From contig JBOGDS010000117.1 in assembly GCA_050743075.1 (NCBI GenBank), positions 1 to 8,716 of the forward strand: a stretch of DNA of 8,716 nucleotides, in the 5' to 3' direction. This document shows, piece after piece, positions 1-6,271 of this stretch. The notes below the pieces were generated by a model. That model worked only from the letters and a program-made list of their open reading frames with translations, had not been told where the DNA came from and did no database searches. Each line of letters starts with the position of its first letter. Position 1 is the stretch's first letter. The DNA comes from JBOGDS01 sp050743075. GTDB taxonomy: Bacteria; Actinomycetota; Actinomycetes; Jiangellales; Jiangellaceae. A program made the translations under genes and the position numbers.

Positions 1-127
1 ACAACGACGACAACGAATCGGACACAGGCACCTGCCAGCGGGGGAAGACGCGGTCAGGAACACCACCACCCTCCCGCTCACAACCCCAAGATCAACGAGC
101 CACGCCGCGACGGACCTGAGTAGTTAC

Positions 128-177
128 TGATCATGAAGGATTTGGCGCTCCATAGGCCCCCTGATCCTTCATGATCA
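128..177. repeat. 14-bp perfect inverted repeat (hairpin) downstream of ppk2
   Basis: The left arm TGATCATGAAGGAT (128-141) is the exact reverse complement of the right arm ATCCTTCATGATCA (164-177), with a 22-nt spacer. It begins 20 nt past the ppk2 stop, so the ppk2 transcript would fold into a long stem here. No T-run follows on either strand, so it is not a canonical intrinsic terminator, though it could end or stabilise the transcript. The arms are richer in A/T than the surroundings and include the palindrome TGATCA. It may belong to a dispersed intergenic repeat family; no second copy is in this window. The rest of 1-196 shows no convincing gene. Confidence 0.75.
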
Positions 178-196
178 CGGGAATGGGCGGGCAGGG

Positions 197-1057
197 TCAG
201 CTGGCGTCGAGGCGCTTGCGTTCGGCGTCGATGTCGAAGTCGGCCGCGGGCCACTCGAGGTCGAACGCCTCCAGATGCTCGACCAGGAGGCGAGTCACCG
301 CCCAGCTGCGGTACCACTTGCGGTCGGCCGGCACGACGTGCCAGGGCGCGGCCTCGATGTTGCAGCGCTCCATGGCGGTCTCGTATGCCATCAGGTAGTC
401 GTCCCAGAGCTCGCGTTCGTCGACGTCGCCGGGGTTGTACTTCCAGTGCTTCGTCGGATCGTCGAGGCGAGCCTGGAGCCGGGCCAGCTGCTCGTCCTTG
501 GAGATGTGGAGCATGACCTTGACGACGTCGCAGCCCGACGAGACCAGCTTGGCCTCGAAGTCGTTGATCGCGTCGTAGCGCCGCTCGATCGTGGCGGCGC
601 CCGCCAACGAGCGGACCCGCGCGATCAGCACGTCCTCGTAGTGGCTGCGGTCGAAGACGCCCACCTCGCCGCGAACGGGCCGTGCCTGCCGGATCCGCCA
701 GAGGAAGCCGCGCCGCTTCCCCTCGGCCGTCGGCGCCTTGAACGCCTTGATCCGCACGCCCTGCGGATCCATCAGGCCGACGGCGTGACGCATCGTGCCG
801 CCCTTGCCCGAGGTGTCCATGCCCTGCACCACAAGCAGCAGTCGCCGCTGACCGCCGGTCCGCCCGTGCGCGAACAGCCGCTCCTGGAGCCCCGAGATCG
901 CCGGCCCGAGCGCCGCAAGCGCTGCCTTGCCCGCCACCTTGTCGCCGCTGAAGCCGGGCGTCGAGCGGGTGTCGATCGACCCCAGGTCGACCGGACCGGG
1001 TGGCACCCTCAGCAGGTCGGAGACCTGCGCGTCGCTCCGCTTCTTCGTCTTCGCCAC
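197..1057 (-). CDS. ppk2: PPK2-family polyphosphate:nucleotide phosphotransferase
   Basis: Transfers phosphate between inorganic polyphosphate and nucleotides in the cytoplasm, recharging nucleotide pools from polyphosphate. The 286-residue protein is full length for a single-domain PPK2. Visible motifs are the Walker A loop GMDTSGKGG (79-87, Lys85), followed by a GVRIKAFKAPT segment (100-110); Walker B VFDRSHYED (134-142, Asp136); and the lid segment HWKYNPGDVDERELWDDY (204-221). The start is GTG at 1057, preceded by AGGAGG six bases upstream (complement of 1064-1069). This Shine-Dalgarno lies in the palindrome GGAGGTCCTCC (1058-1068). The gene is divergent from the RibD-like gene and has no same-strand partner in view. 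The specific nucleotide substrate (AMP, ADP or GDP) cannot be told from these motifs. Family assignment is firm. Confidence 0.93.
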   Translation of the reverse strand: MAKTKKRSDAQVSDLLRVPPGPVDLGSIDTRSTPGFSGDKVAGKAALAALGPAISGLQERLFAHGRTGGQRRLLLVVQGMDTSGKGGTMRHAVGLMDPQGVRIKAFKAPTAEGKRRGFLWRIRQARPVRGEVGVFDRSHYEDVLIARVRSLAGAATIERRYDAINDFEAKLVSSGCDVVKVMLHISKDEQLARLQARLDDPTKHWKYNPGDVDERELWDDYLMAYETAMERCNIEAAPWHVVPADRKWYRSWAVTRLLVEHLEAFDLEWPAADFDIDAERKRLDAS

Positions 1058-1093
1058 GGAGGTCCTCCTGCCGGTCGGCCGACGATCACGCGC

Positions 1094-1099
1094 AGGCTA
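1094..1099 (-). promoter_or_regulatory. candidate -10 element for ppk2
   Basis: On the minus strand the hexamer TAGCCT matches the actinobacterial TANNNT -10 consensus. It would start a transcript around 1087, giving a leader of about 30 nt that carries the AGGAGG ribosome site. No convincing -35 box is visible at the normal spacing, so this is tentative. Confidence 0.3.
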
Positions 1100-1141
1100 C
1101 CGGTCCATGGGCGTGGCCGCGGGCTCTTGGCTGAGATCGTG

Positions 1142-1154
1142 TCCCGCCGCGGGA
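1142..1154. repeat. short GC-rich palindrome before the tandem repeat
   Basis: TCCCGC-c-GCGGGA is a perfect 6-bp inverted repeat with a one-base centre. It directly abuts the first copy of the 19-bp repeat. It could be a dimeric repressor site or simply the edge of the repeat element; function unknown. Confidence 0.4.
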
Positions 1155-1242
1155 TGGCACGCTGAACCGTCGTGCATGGCACGCTGAACCGTCGCAATGG
1201 CGCCCGGCATGCGTAGTTTGTGGAGCAGTTCGGCGTGCCATG
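1154..1242. repeat. tandem 19-bp repeat plus inverted copy in the ppk2/RibD-like spacer
   Basis: ATGGCACGCTGAACCGTCG occurs perfectly at 1154-1172 and again at 1176-1194, a 22-bp period. An inverted copy, GTTCGGCGTGCCATG, lies at 1228-1242 and pairs with 1175-1189 over 15 positions with one mismatch that would be a G-U wobble in RNA. A transcript could therefore fold into alternative hairpins using either direct copy. The block fills much of the 271-bp divergent spacer (1058-1328), which otherwise has no gene. It could be a mobile or dispersed intergenic repeat, a set of regulator sites, or an RNA switch; the sequence does not decide. Confidence 0.75.
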
Positions 1243-1328
1243 ACCTCGCCGGTCGGGCCCGGGGCGGTTCCCGCGACACCGGCTCGGCCCTGCGGGGCAG
1301 GCGCCCGCCCGTATGGTGGGATCAGCAC

Positions 1329-2093
1329 GTGCAGCGGATCTATCCGGACCGGGCGGACCCCGACGAGGACGCCCTCGCCGCCGCCTACGAGTACCCGGAC
1401 ACCGGCGGGCACCCCTACGTGCGAGCCAACATGGTCACAAGCCTCGACGGCGCCGCCCAGGGTCGCGACGGCCGTTCGGGCACGCTCTCGTCCCCGGCCG
1501 ACAAGCGCGTCTTCGCGATGCTGCGCGGGCTGGCCGACGTGATCCTCGTCGGCTCCGGGACGGCACGGGCGGAGAAGTACGGCCCCGCCGAGCCCCAGCC
1601 TGCCCTCGCTGCCCGCCGCGCCGAGCGAGGGCAGCGTCCGGCTCCGCCCATCGCGGTCGTGAGCCGCCGGCTCGACTTCGACCCAGATGGGCCGCTGTTC
1701 GCCGGTGGCGGCGAGCGGACGATCCTGGTGACGACGGAGCATGCGCCGCCCGACCGGCCCGCCGAGCTGTCCGAACTCGCCGATGTGCTCATCGCCGGCA
1801 CCGACAGCGTCGACCTCGGCCGCGCGCTCGCCGAGCTCGCCGATCGCGGCCTGACCCGGGTGCTGTGCGAGGGCGGCCCGCACCTGCTTGGCCAGCTCGC
1901 CGCGGCCGGGCTGCTCGACGATCTATGCCTGACGTTCAGCCCGCTCCTGCGCGGGGGCGACGCCCTGCGCGCGCTGGACGGCCCGCCGGTGCCCGACGGC
2001 GGGATGCGCTTGGCGCACATCCTCGAAGAGGACGGGACCCTGCTGACCCGGTGGGTGGCTCAGCGGGAGCCCAGCACGTCGGACAGGTCGTAG
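1329..2093 (+). CDS. RibD C-terminal-domain reductase (Rv2671-like dihydrofolate/pyrimidine reductase)
   Basis: An NADPH-dependent reductase with the RibD_C/dihydrofolate-reductase-like fold and no deaminase domain. M. tuberculosis Rv2671 (named ribD), of the same size class, is known to have dihydrofolate reductase activity; calling this gene its orthologue is an inference from length, motifs and context. Motifs: NMVTSLDG (34-41), LVGSGTARAE (73-82) and CEGGPHLL (180-187), the last being the typical nucleotide-binding turn. GTG at 1329 gives 254 residues beginning VQRIYPD; the open frame extends upstream to 1197 but runs through the repeat block. GGTGGG (1315-1320) could be a weak ribosome site, or TATGGT (1312-1317) a -10 giving a nearly leaderless message. 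The 3' end overlaps the ligase gene by 34 bp. It may act in folate or flavin metabolism; true substrate unproven. Confidence 0.88.
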   Translation: MQRIYPDRADPDEDALAAAYEYPDTGGHPYVRANMVTSLDGAAQGRDGRSGTLSSPADKRVFAMLRGLADVILVGSGTARAEKYGPAEPQPALAARRAERGQRPAPPIAVVSRRLDFDPDGPLFAGGGERTILVTTEHAPPDRPAELSELADVLIAGTDSVDLGRALAELADRGLTRVLCEGGPHLLGQLAAAGLLDDLCLTFSPLLRGGDALRALDGPPVPDGGMRLAHILEEDGTLLTRWVAQREPSTSDRS

Positions 2094-3121
2094 CCGATGG
2101 GCTCCTCGAGCTGGTCGTACGTACACGAGGCCGGGTCGCGGTCGGGACGCCAGCGCCGGAACTGCGCCGTGTGCCGGAACCGGCTGCCCTGCATGTGGTC
2201 GTACGCGACCTCGATCACCATCTCCGGGCGTAGCGGCTCCCAGGACAAGTCCTTCTTGGCATTCCAGCGGGAGACGGCACCCGGCAGGCGGTCGGCCTCG
2301 TGCGCCTCGGCGCTGGCCCACTCCGCCCATGGATGACCCTCGACGCCGGCGCGGTACGGCTCCAGCTCACCGACCAGCTCGGCGCGCCGTTTCATCGGGA
2401 ACGACGCACTGACGCCCACGTGCTGCAGCGCACCGTCGTCGTCGTACAGCCCCAGCAGCAGCGAGCCCACGACCCCGCCGGACTTGTGCCAGCGGAATCC
2501 GGCGACGACACAGTCTGCGGTCCGGTCGTGCTTGATCTTGTACATGGCGCGCTCCCCCGGCAGGTACGGGCTGTCCGGCGGCTTCGCCACGATCCCGTCC
2601 AGGCCGGCGCCCTCGAAGTGCTCGAACCAGTCCGTCGCGACGGCCAGGTCGGTCGTCATCGGGGCCAGGTGGACCGGTGCGCCCGCACCCGCCAGCGCGT
2701 CCACCAAGGCCGCGCGCCGCCGTGTGAACGCCTCCTCCACCAGGGCCGCGTCGTCGAGTGCGAGCAGATCGAAGCCGACGAAGCTGGCCGGCGTCTCCTG
2801 GGCCAGCAGACGCACCCGCGAGTCGGCCGGATGGATCCGGTTCAGCAGGGCCTCGAAGTCCAGGCGGCCGCCGCTGGCGATGACGACCTCGCCGTCGACC
2901 ACGCAGCGCCTGGGCAGGTGCTCGCGGGCGGCGTCGACCAGCTCCGGGAAGTAGCGGGTCATGGGACGCTCGTTCCGGCTTCCGATCTCCACGTCGTCGC
3001 CGTCGCGGAACACGATGGCGCGGAACCCGTCCCACTTGCCCTCGTAGTGCATCCCGGCCGGGATCGTCTTCACGGACTTGGCGAGCATGGGCGCGACCGG
3101 CGGCATCAGTGGCAATTCCAT
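2060..3121 (-). CDS. ligC: ATP-dependent DNA ligase, stand-alone LigC type
   Basis: Seals nicks in DNA through a ligase-adenylate intermediate. The 353 residues hold only the nucleotidyltransferase and OB-fold domains, with no polymerase or phosphoesterase domain, matching mycobacterial LigC in size. Motifs in order: motif I KWDGFR with the adenylated Lys29; RNERP (49-53); DGEVV (76-80); FDLL (117-120); motif IV DGIVAK (175-180); motif V YKIK (194-197); and a basic C-terminal stretch RFRHTAQFRRWRPDRDP (314-330) in the OB fold. LigC is known in mycobacteria to work with Prim-PolC in excision repair; a polymerase of that type lies at 4666-5697. The start is ATG 3121, or ATG 3106; neither has a good Shine-Dalgarno. 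It is divergent from the 3234 gene with a 112-bp spacer and overlaps the RibD-like gene by 34 bp at its 3' end. Confidence 0.92.
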   Translation of the reverse strand: MELPLMPPVAPMLAKSVKTIPAGMHYEGKWDGFRAIVFRDGDDVEIGSRNERPMTRYFPELVDAAREHLPRRCVVDGEVVIASGGRLDFEALLNRIHPADSRVRLLAQETPASFVGFDLLALDDAALVEEAFTRRRAALVDALAGAGAPVHLAPMTTDLAVATDWFEHFEGAGLDGIVAKPPDSPYLPGERAMYKIKHDRTADCVVAGFRWHKSGGVVGSLLLGLYDDDGALQHVGVSASFPMKRRAELVGELEPYRAGVEGHPWAEWASAEAHEADRLPGAVSRWNAKKDLSWEPLRPEMVIEVAYDHMQGSRFRHTAQFRRWRPDRDPASCTYDQLEEPIGYDLSDVLGSR

Positions 3122-3222
3122 CCGCCCATCGTGCCCGACCTGTTGCCCTCAGCGGCAGACGCGGCAAGGATCCGGGGAACTCTCCCACCTGGCCCGGTTC
3201 GTTGCCAGGAGAGAACGACAGC

Positions 3223-3227
3223 GGAGG
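3223..3227 (+). promoter_or_regulatory. ribosome binding site fixing the start of the 3234 gene
   Basis: GGAGG lies six bases before GTG 3234 and supports that start over the upstream in-frame ATG at 3078, which would run antisense into the ligase gene. Confidence 0.7.
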
Positions 3228-3233
3228 TGTGCC

Positions 3234-3788
3234 GTGTACGACGTCGTCGTGCTCGTCGAGCAGCCCGTCACCGACTGGGACGCGCGACAGATCACCGCAT
3301 TGCACCATGACTCACCGGAGCCGGTCCACTACTACGTCCTGATGCCCGTCGAGGACGCGGCGACGCGGGTCGAGGCGACCATCGGTTCGTTGGCCGCCAG
3401 CGAGGTCATGGGGACGGCCGCGCTCTATCTCGACGAGGCCGACCTGGAGCGCGTGCACCGGGAGATCCGCGAGGCCAGCGAGCGCGCGCTCGCCACGTCG
3501 ATCCAGGAGTTCCGGCAGGAGGGTGTGGACGCAGGCGGAGAGCTGACCGCCTCCGACCCGTTCGAACGGCTGGCCGCGCTGGTGCGCGAGCGCGACAGTG
3601 CCGAGGTCGTCATCCTCACCCGCCGGCACGTCGTGGCCGAGTTCCTCCACGTCGACTGGGCGAACCGGGCCCGACGCAGGCTGAAGGTGCCGGTCCTCCA
3701 CCTGCTCGCCCAGGAAGAGCCCGACTGGGAGTCCGAGTCGGAGGCCGAGGCTGAGGACGAAGCTGAGGACGAGGACCGCGCGGACTGA
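3234..3788 (+). CDS. conserved-looking hypothetical protein with acidic tail, USP-like fold suspected
   Basis: The 184-residue protein starts VYDVVVLVEQPVTDWDA. Alternating hydrophobic strands (YDVVVLVE, HYYVLMPVE, AEVVILTRRH, KVPVLHLLA) separated by helices suggest a small alpha/beta fold like universal stress proteins, but I see no clear ATP-binding glycine motif. I believe similar proteins are common in actinobacteria and are sometimes mislabelled indole-3-glycerol phosphate synthase; no catalytic residues of that enzyme are evident. The last 20 or so residues are almost all Glu, Asp, Ala and Ser (ESESEAEAEDEAEDEDRAD), likely disordered. The tail is partly built from a 12-bp direct repeat (GCTGAGGACGA at 3750 and 3762). 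It is divergent from ligC with a strong GGAGG site. Function unknown; a link to DNA repair is only suggested by position. Confidence 0.8.
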   Translation: MYDVVVLVEQPVTDWDARQITALHHDSPEPVHYYVLMPVEDAATRVEATIGSLAASEVMGTAALYLDEADLERVHREIREASERALATSIQEFRQEGVDAGGELTASDPFERLAALVRERDSAEVVILTRRHVVAEFLHVDWANRARRRLKVPVLHLLAQEEPDWESESEAEAEDEAEDEDRAD

Positions 3789-3960
3789 CGGCCGCAACGG
3801 TGGCGGCCGGTGCGTCACGACGACCACGGATGACGAACCAGGTGCTGACGATGGCAGTGCGCCGCTCCCACCAGTGCGGCGAGCGGGCAGGCTCGTAGAG
3901 CTCGCACCGCTGCTCGGGCGGTGTCGCGCGACGGCGGGCCTGGAAGTCCATGATGCTCAC
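3616..3960 (-). CDS. possible small hypothetical ORF, antisense overlap with the 3234 gene
   Basis: I do not recognise this protein. Reading from GTG 3960 (VSIMDFQARRRATPPEQR...), most codons down to about 3835 end in G or C, with mixed positions 1 and 2, which looks like real coding in this genome. GGAGG lies about nine bases before the GTG. The segment includes PHWWERRTAIVSTWFVIRGR. Below about 3830 the third-position bias is lost in this frame and appears in the neighbouring minus frame (through 3790), so a frameshift or a decayed 3' end is possible. The formal stop at 3616-3618 lies inside the 3234 gene, and the Pro/Arg-rich C-terminus there is probably not meaningful. The SRPBCC stop is 67 bp upstream on the same strand, so co-transcription is possible. 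Confidence 0.35.
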   Translation of the reverse strand: MSIMDFQARRRATPPEQRCELYEPARSPHWWERRTAIVSTWFVIRGRRDAPAATVAAVSPRGPRPQLRPQPRPPTRTPSRALPGRAGGGPAPSACVGPGSPSRRGGTRPRRAGG

Positions 3961-4027
3961 GGCCCCGACCCTCCCCCGGGCCGTGACCGTCATGCCCACA
4001 CCCTGCCGGCACTCGTGGCGGGACGTT

Positions 4028-4522
4028 TCACCCGGAGACCACCTCGACGTACTTGTCCATGACCTGCTCCTGTCCGGCCTGCGACATGTCACGAATCGGA
4101 CCCGGCTCGTAGCCGTGTTCGGTCACCGTCACACTGATGCGATCCTCGTCCTCGGCCCGGAAGTCCACGACATGGTGGACGCCATCGGGGATCTCTGCCG
4201 GCAGTCCTGCCTCAGCAGGCGTGATCCGGCGACCCTGTACGTCGGCGAAGCTCATCACGAACTCGAGGCGCTCGCCCGGGCGGACGACGCTGTAGGTCCA
4301 CGTGTTCCAGAGATCGTGGCCGTCAGGGCTGCGCATCGCCACCAGGCTCACACCACCCTCGCGCACGTCCATGTCGGCGACCGGCGCACTGAAGCCCGTC
4401 GGGCCCCACCACCGCATCACGTCGTCGGGATCCACCCAGGCCTGCCACGCCCGCTGCATGGACGCGTCCACGACTCTGGTGACGACGATGTCCGCCCGCC
4501 CACGCTGCTCGTCCTGCTCCAT
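4028..4522 (-). CDS. AHSA1-like SRPBCC domain protein
   Basis: A 164-residue single-domain protein of the START/SRPBCC superfamily, in the group named after activator of Hsp90 ATPase homologue 1. These proteins have a deep hydrophobic pocket for lipids or other small ligands; most bacterial members have no known function. The family signature is seen as IVVTRVVDASMQRAWQAWVDPDDVMRWWGP (split here as IVVTRVVDA at 12-20 and WVDPDDVMRWWGP at 29-41), followed by the beta-sheet and a C-terminal helix (GQEQVMDKYVEVV). ATG 4522 is chosen because it gives the usual short N-terminus; a GTG at 4549 would add nine Arg-rich residues. Purine-rich AGGAG and GGGGAAG precede the ATG at uneven spacing. It lies 143 bp downstream of the polymerase gene start-to-stop direction and on the same strand, so it may be co-transcribed. 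Confidence 0.88.
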   Translation of the reverse strand: MEQDEQRGRADIVVTRVVDASMQRAWQAWVDPDDVMRWWGPTGFSAPVADMDVREGGVSLVAMRSPDGHDLWNTWTYSVVRPGERLEFVMSFADVQGRRITPAEAGLPAEIPDGVHHVVDFRAEDEDRISVTVTEHGYEPGPIRDMSQAGQEQVMDKYVEVVSG

Positions 4523-4665
4523 GCTGCTTCCCCGTCTCCTCTCGCGCACCCGCCGCCGGAGGGTGCCTCACGGGCGTCGATGGTGTCGCCGCCCCGTCCG
4601 CCGATCTCTCAATGATGCGGGGTCGCCCTCATGGTGCCCGCCACGATGCTCGGACCGCGCCGACG

Positions 4666-5697
4666 TCAGTGGTCGGCCTCGTCGCCGGATTCGCGCTTGG
4701 CGCGGGAGGGCTGCACCCGCTTGGGCTCGCCGGGCATCTTCGGGTAGTTCGGTGGGTACGGTAGGTCGCCCAGGCCACCCGCTTCGTCGCGTTCGGCCAT
4801 CTCCAGCAGTGGTTCGAGGGAGTGGTGGACGTCGTCGATCGCCGTGTGCGGGTCACCGGACTCGGCAGCGCGGGCGGCGACCGTGCGCACCGTGAAGTCG
4901 TCCGGCGACACGTCGGGCAACTCGTCCCAGCTCACCGGCGTCGAGACCGTCGCGATCGGTGTACGCCGGACCGACCAGGCCGAGGCGATGGTGCGGTCGC
5001 GGGCGTTCTGGTTGTAGTCGACGAAGACCTTCTCGCCGCGCTCCTCCTTCCACCAGGCCGTCGTCACCAGCGTCGGGACGCGCCGCTCGACCTCGCGGGC
5101 GAACGCGATCGCGCAGCGCCGGACCTCGATGAACGTCCAGCGCGGCTCGACCCGCAGGTATACGTGGACGCCGCGCCCACCACTGGTCTTCGGGAACCCG
5201 ACGTATCCCAGGTCGTCGAGTACCGGCCGGACGGCCTCGAGCGCCACCCGCCGGGCCTCGTCGAAGCCGGTGCCCGGCTGCGGGTCGAGATCGATCCGCA
5301 GCTCGTCGGGATGGTCGACGTCGGCGGCCCGGGCGTGCCACGGGTGGAACGTCACAGTGCCGAGGTTCGCCGCCCACGCGACGTCTGCGGGCGAGGTGAC
5401 GCACAGCGCCTCGGCCGACCGGCCCGACGGGAACGTGATCTGGACGGTCCGCATCCAGTCAGGGGCGTACTTCGGGAACCGCTTCTGGTAGATCTCCTCG
5501 CCGTCGACGCCGTCGGGAAAGCGCTGAAGGTAGGTTGGCCGCTCGCGCAGCGCGCGCACGATCGGCTCGCCGACAGCCACGTAGTGCTCGACGAGCTCGC
5601 GCTTGGTCACCCCGACTGCAGGGAAGTACACCTTGTCCGGGTTGGAGACGCGAACGGTCCGACCGTCGACCTCGATCTCGATGTGTTGAGCCGCCAC
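4666..5697 (-). CDS. stand-alone LigD-Pol / Prim-PolC type DNA repair polymerase
   Basis: An archaeo-eukaryotic-primase-fold polymerase that fills short DNA gaps, usually preferring ribonucleotides. The 343 residues are just the Pol domain, about the length of mycobacterial PolD1/Prim-PolC. Motifs: an N-terminal VSNPDKVYFP (17-26); the metal-binding LRIDLDP with Asp136 and Asp138; SGGRGVHVY (172-180) including His178; the third carboxylate in VFVDYNQN (Asp227); and SAWSVRRTP (239-247). It ends in a charged tail. Start is GTG 5697 (VAAQHIEIEVDG), with no Shine-Dalgarno but with TAGCGT seven bases upstream, which suggests a leaderless message. The DoxX gene ends 31 bp upstream on the same strand. 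Whether it is a detached NHEJ polymerase or an excision-repair Prim-PolC is unresolved; the LigC-type ligase nearby and lack of Ku favour the latter. Confidence 0.9.
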   Translation of the reverse strand: MAAQHIEIEVDGRTVRVSNPDKVYFPAVGVTKRELVEHYVAVGEPIVRALRERPTYLQRFPDGVDGEEIYQKRFPKYAPDWMRTVQITFPSGRSAEALCVTSPADVAWAANLGTVTFHPWHARAADVDHPDELRIDLDPQPGTGFDEARRVALEAVRPVLDDLGYVGFPKTSGGRGVHVYLRVEPRWTFIEVRRCAIAFAREVERRVPTLVTTAWWKEERGEKVFVDYNQNARDRTIASAWSVRRTPIATVSTPVSWDELPDVSPDDFTVRTVAARAAESGDPHTAIDDVHHSLEPLLEMAERDEAGGLGDLPYPPNYPKMPGEPKRVQPSRAKRESGDEADH

Positions 5698-5704
5698 GCC
5701 CGCA

Positions 5705-5710
5705 ACGCTA
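5705..5710 (-). promoter_or_regulatory. candidate leaderless -10 element for the polymerase gene
   Basis: On the minus strand TAGCGT is followed by seven bases and then the GTG start at 5697. That is the spacing expected if transcription begins at or next to the first base of the start codon. No Shine-Dalgarno is present. The element sits in the 31-bp gap after doxX, so the polymerase may have its own promoter as well as read-through. Confidence 0.45.
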
Positions 5711-5728
5711 GCGGCTGGCGCTGACCTC

Positions 5729-6145
5729 TCAGACGTTGAACAGCGGGTCGGTGATCGTGATCCCCAGGTCGTCGCCGATCTCCCACACCAGGTAGAGCAT
5801 CATCAGCGATGCTCCGGCCAGCGCGAGGTCCTTCATGAACTGGGTCATCTCCATCTGCCGGGCCATCGGCTCGCTCTCGCGCCAGAAGCCGTGCATGAGG
5901 AATGCTGTTGCGAGCAGGAACAGCGCGAGCAGGATCAGACCGAGGTCGATCCAGATGCCGAGCAGGACGAGCACCGCTCCGACAAGGATCTGCAGCCCGC
6001 CGACCAGGACCGCCGGCCGGCCCGGCTTGACACCGCGGCTCTCCGCGTAGCTGGCCATCGCCCCCTTGTCCGACAGGTGGGCCCACGCGCTGCCCAAGAA
6101 GAGCAGGCAGAACAGGACTCGGCCGACGAGGAACAGGACGTCCAT
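5729..6145 (-). CDS. DoxX family membrane protein
   Basis: A 138-residue integral membrane protein with four likely helices: about 3-22 (LFLVGRVLFCLLFLGSAW), two in the middle (LVGGLQILVGAVLVLLGIW and LGLILLALFLLATAFLM), and one near the C-terminus (DLALAGASLMMLYLVW). The segment HGFWRESEPMARQMEMTQFMKDLALAGA is the typical DoxX pattern (split: HGFWRE, then QFMKDLALAGA). DoxX of M. tuberculosis joins SodA and SseA in a membrane oxidoreductase complex; whether this member does is unknown. ATG 6145 has a near-perfect AGGAGG four bases upstream; an open frame continues far upstream but has no coding bias and crosses msrB antisense. It is divergent from msrB and lies just before the polymerase gene. 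Confidence 0.88.
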   Translation of the reverse strand: MDVLFLVGRVLFCLLFLGSAWAHLSDKGAMASYAESRGVKPGRPAVLVGGLQILVGAVLVLLGIWIDLGLILLALFLLATAFLMHGFWRESEPMARQMEMTQFMKDLALAGASLMMLYLVWEIGDDLGITITDPLFNV

Positions 6146-6182
6146 GACGCCTCCTGTGAGAGGCCCGGCGACCGCCGCCGGA

Positions 6183-6199
6183 GCCGTTGACACGGCAAC
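6183..6199. promoter_or_regulatory. overlapping inverted repeats between doxX and msrB
   Basis: GCCGT-tgac-ACGGC (6183-6196) overlaps a second inverted repeat GTTG-acacgg-CAAC (6186-6199). On the minus strand TAATGT (complement of 6198-6203) is a possible -10 for doxX, placing the repeat at or just after its start point. This would suit an operator controlling doxX, but the repeats are short and may be chance. Confidence 0.3.
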
Positions 6200-6258
6200 A
6201 TTAGGGCGATCTTGCTTCCGCGTCGATAGCAGACAGGACCCGATCGCGAGCGCCGGCG

Positions 6259-6264
6259 TAGCCT
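6259..6264 (+). promoter_or_regulatory. candidate leaderless -10 element for msrB
   Basis: TAGCCT lies seven bases before GTG 6272. There is no Shine-Dalgarno before this start. The arrangement fits a leaderless message and mirrors that before the polymerase gene. Confidence 0.45.
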
Positions 6265-6271
6265 CGGATCC

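Noticed and set aside
128..177. Intrinsic terminator call for the hairpin
   Set aside because: The stem is strong but no T-run follows on either strand, so it is reported as a repeat instead.
275..1165. Long plus-strand open frame opposite ppk2
   Set aside because: It is the complement of a clear PPK2 gene, has low-complexity Arg/Pro/Leu/Val-rich composition and no recognisable domain.
1154..1194. CRISPR-like array
   Set aside because: Only two copies with a 3-nt gap; no spacers of normal length and no cas genes.
1197..1328. Upstream ATG start for the RibD-like gene
   Set aside because: The extra residues run through the repeat block and show no family similarity; GTG 1329 gives the expected length.
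4523..4665. Possible gene or site in the spacer between the SRPBCC and polymerase genes
   Set aside because: I see no ORF with coding bias, no clear promoter and no inverted repeat worth reporting in this 143-bp gap.
4822..5724. Long plus-strand open frame opposite the polymerase
   Set aside because: It mirrors the polymerase gene, whose motifs are intact on the minus strand; the product looks like a high-GC antisense artefact.
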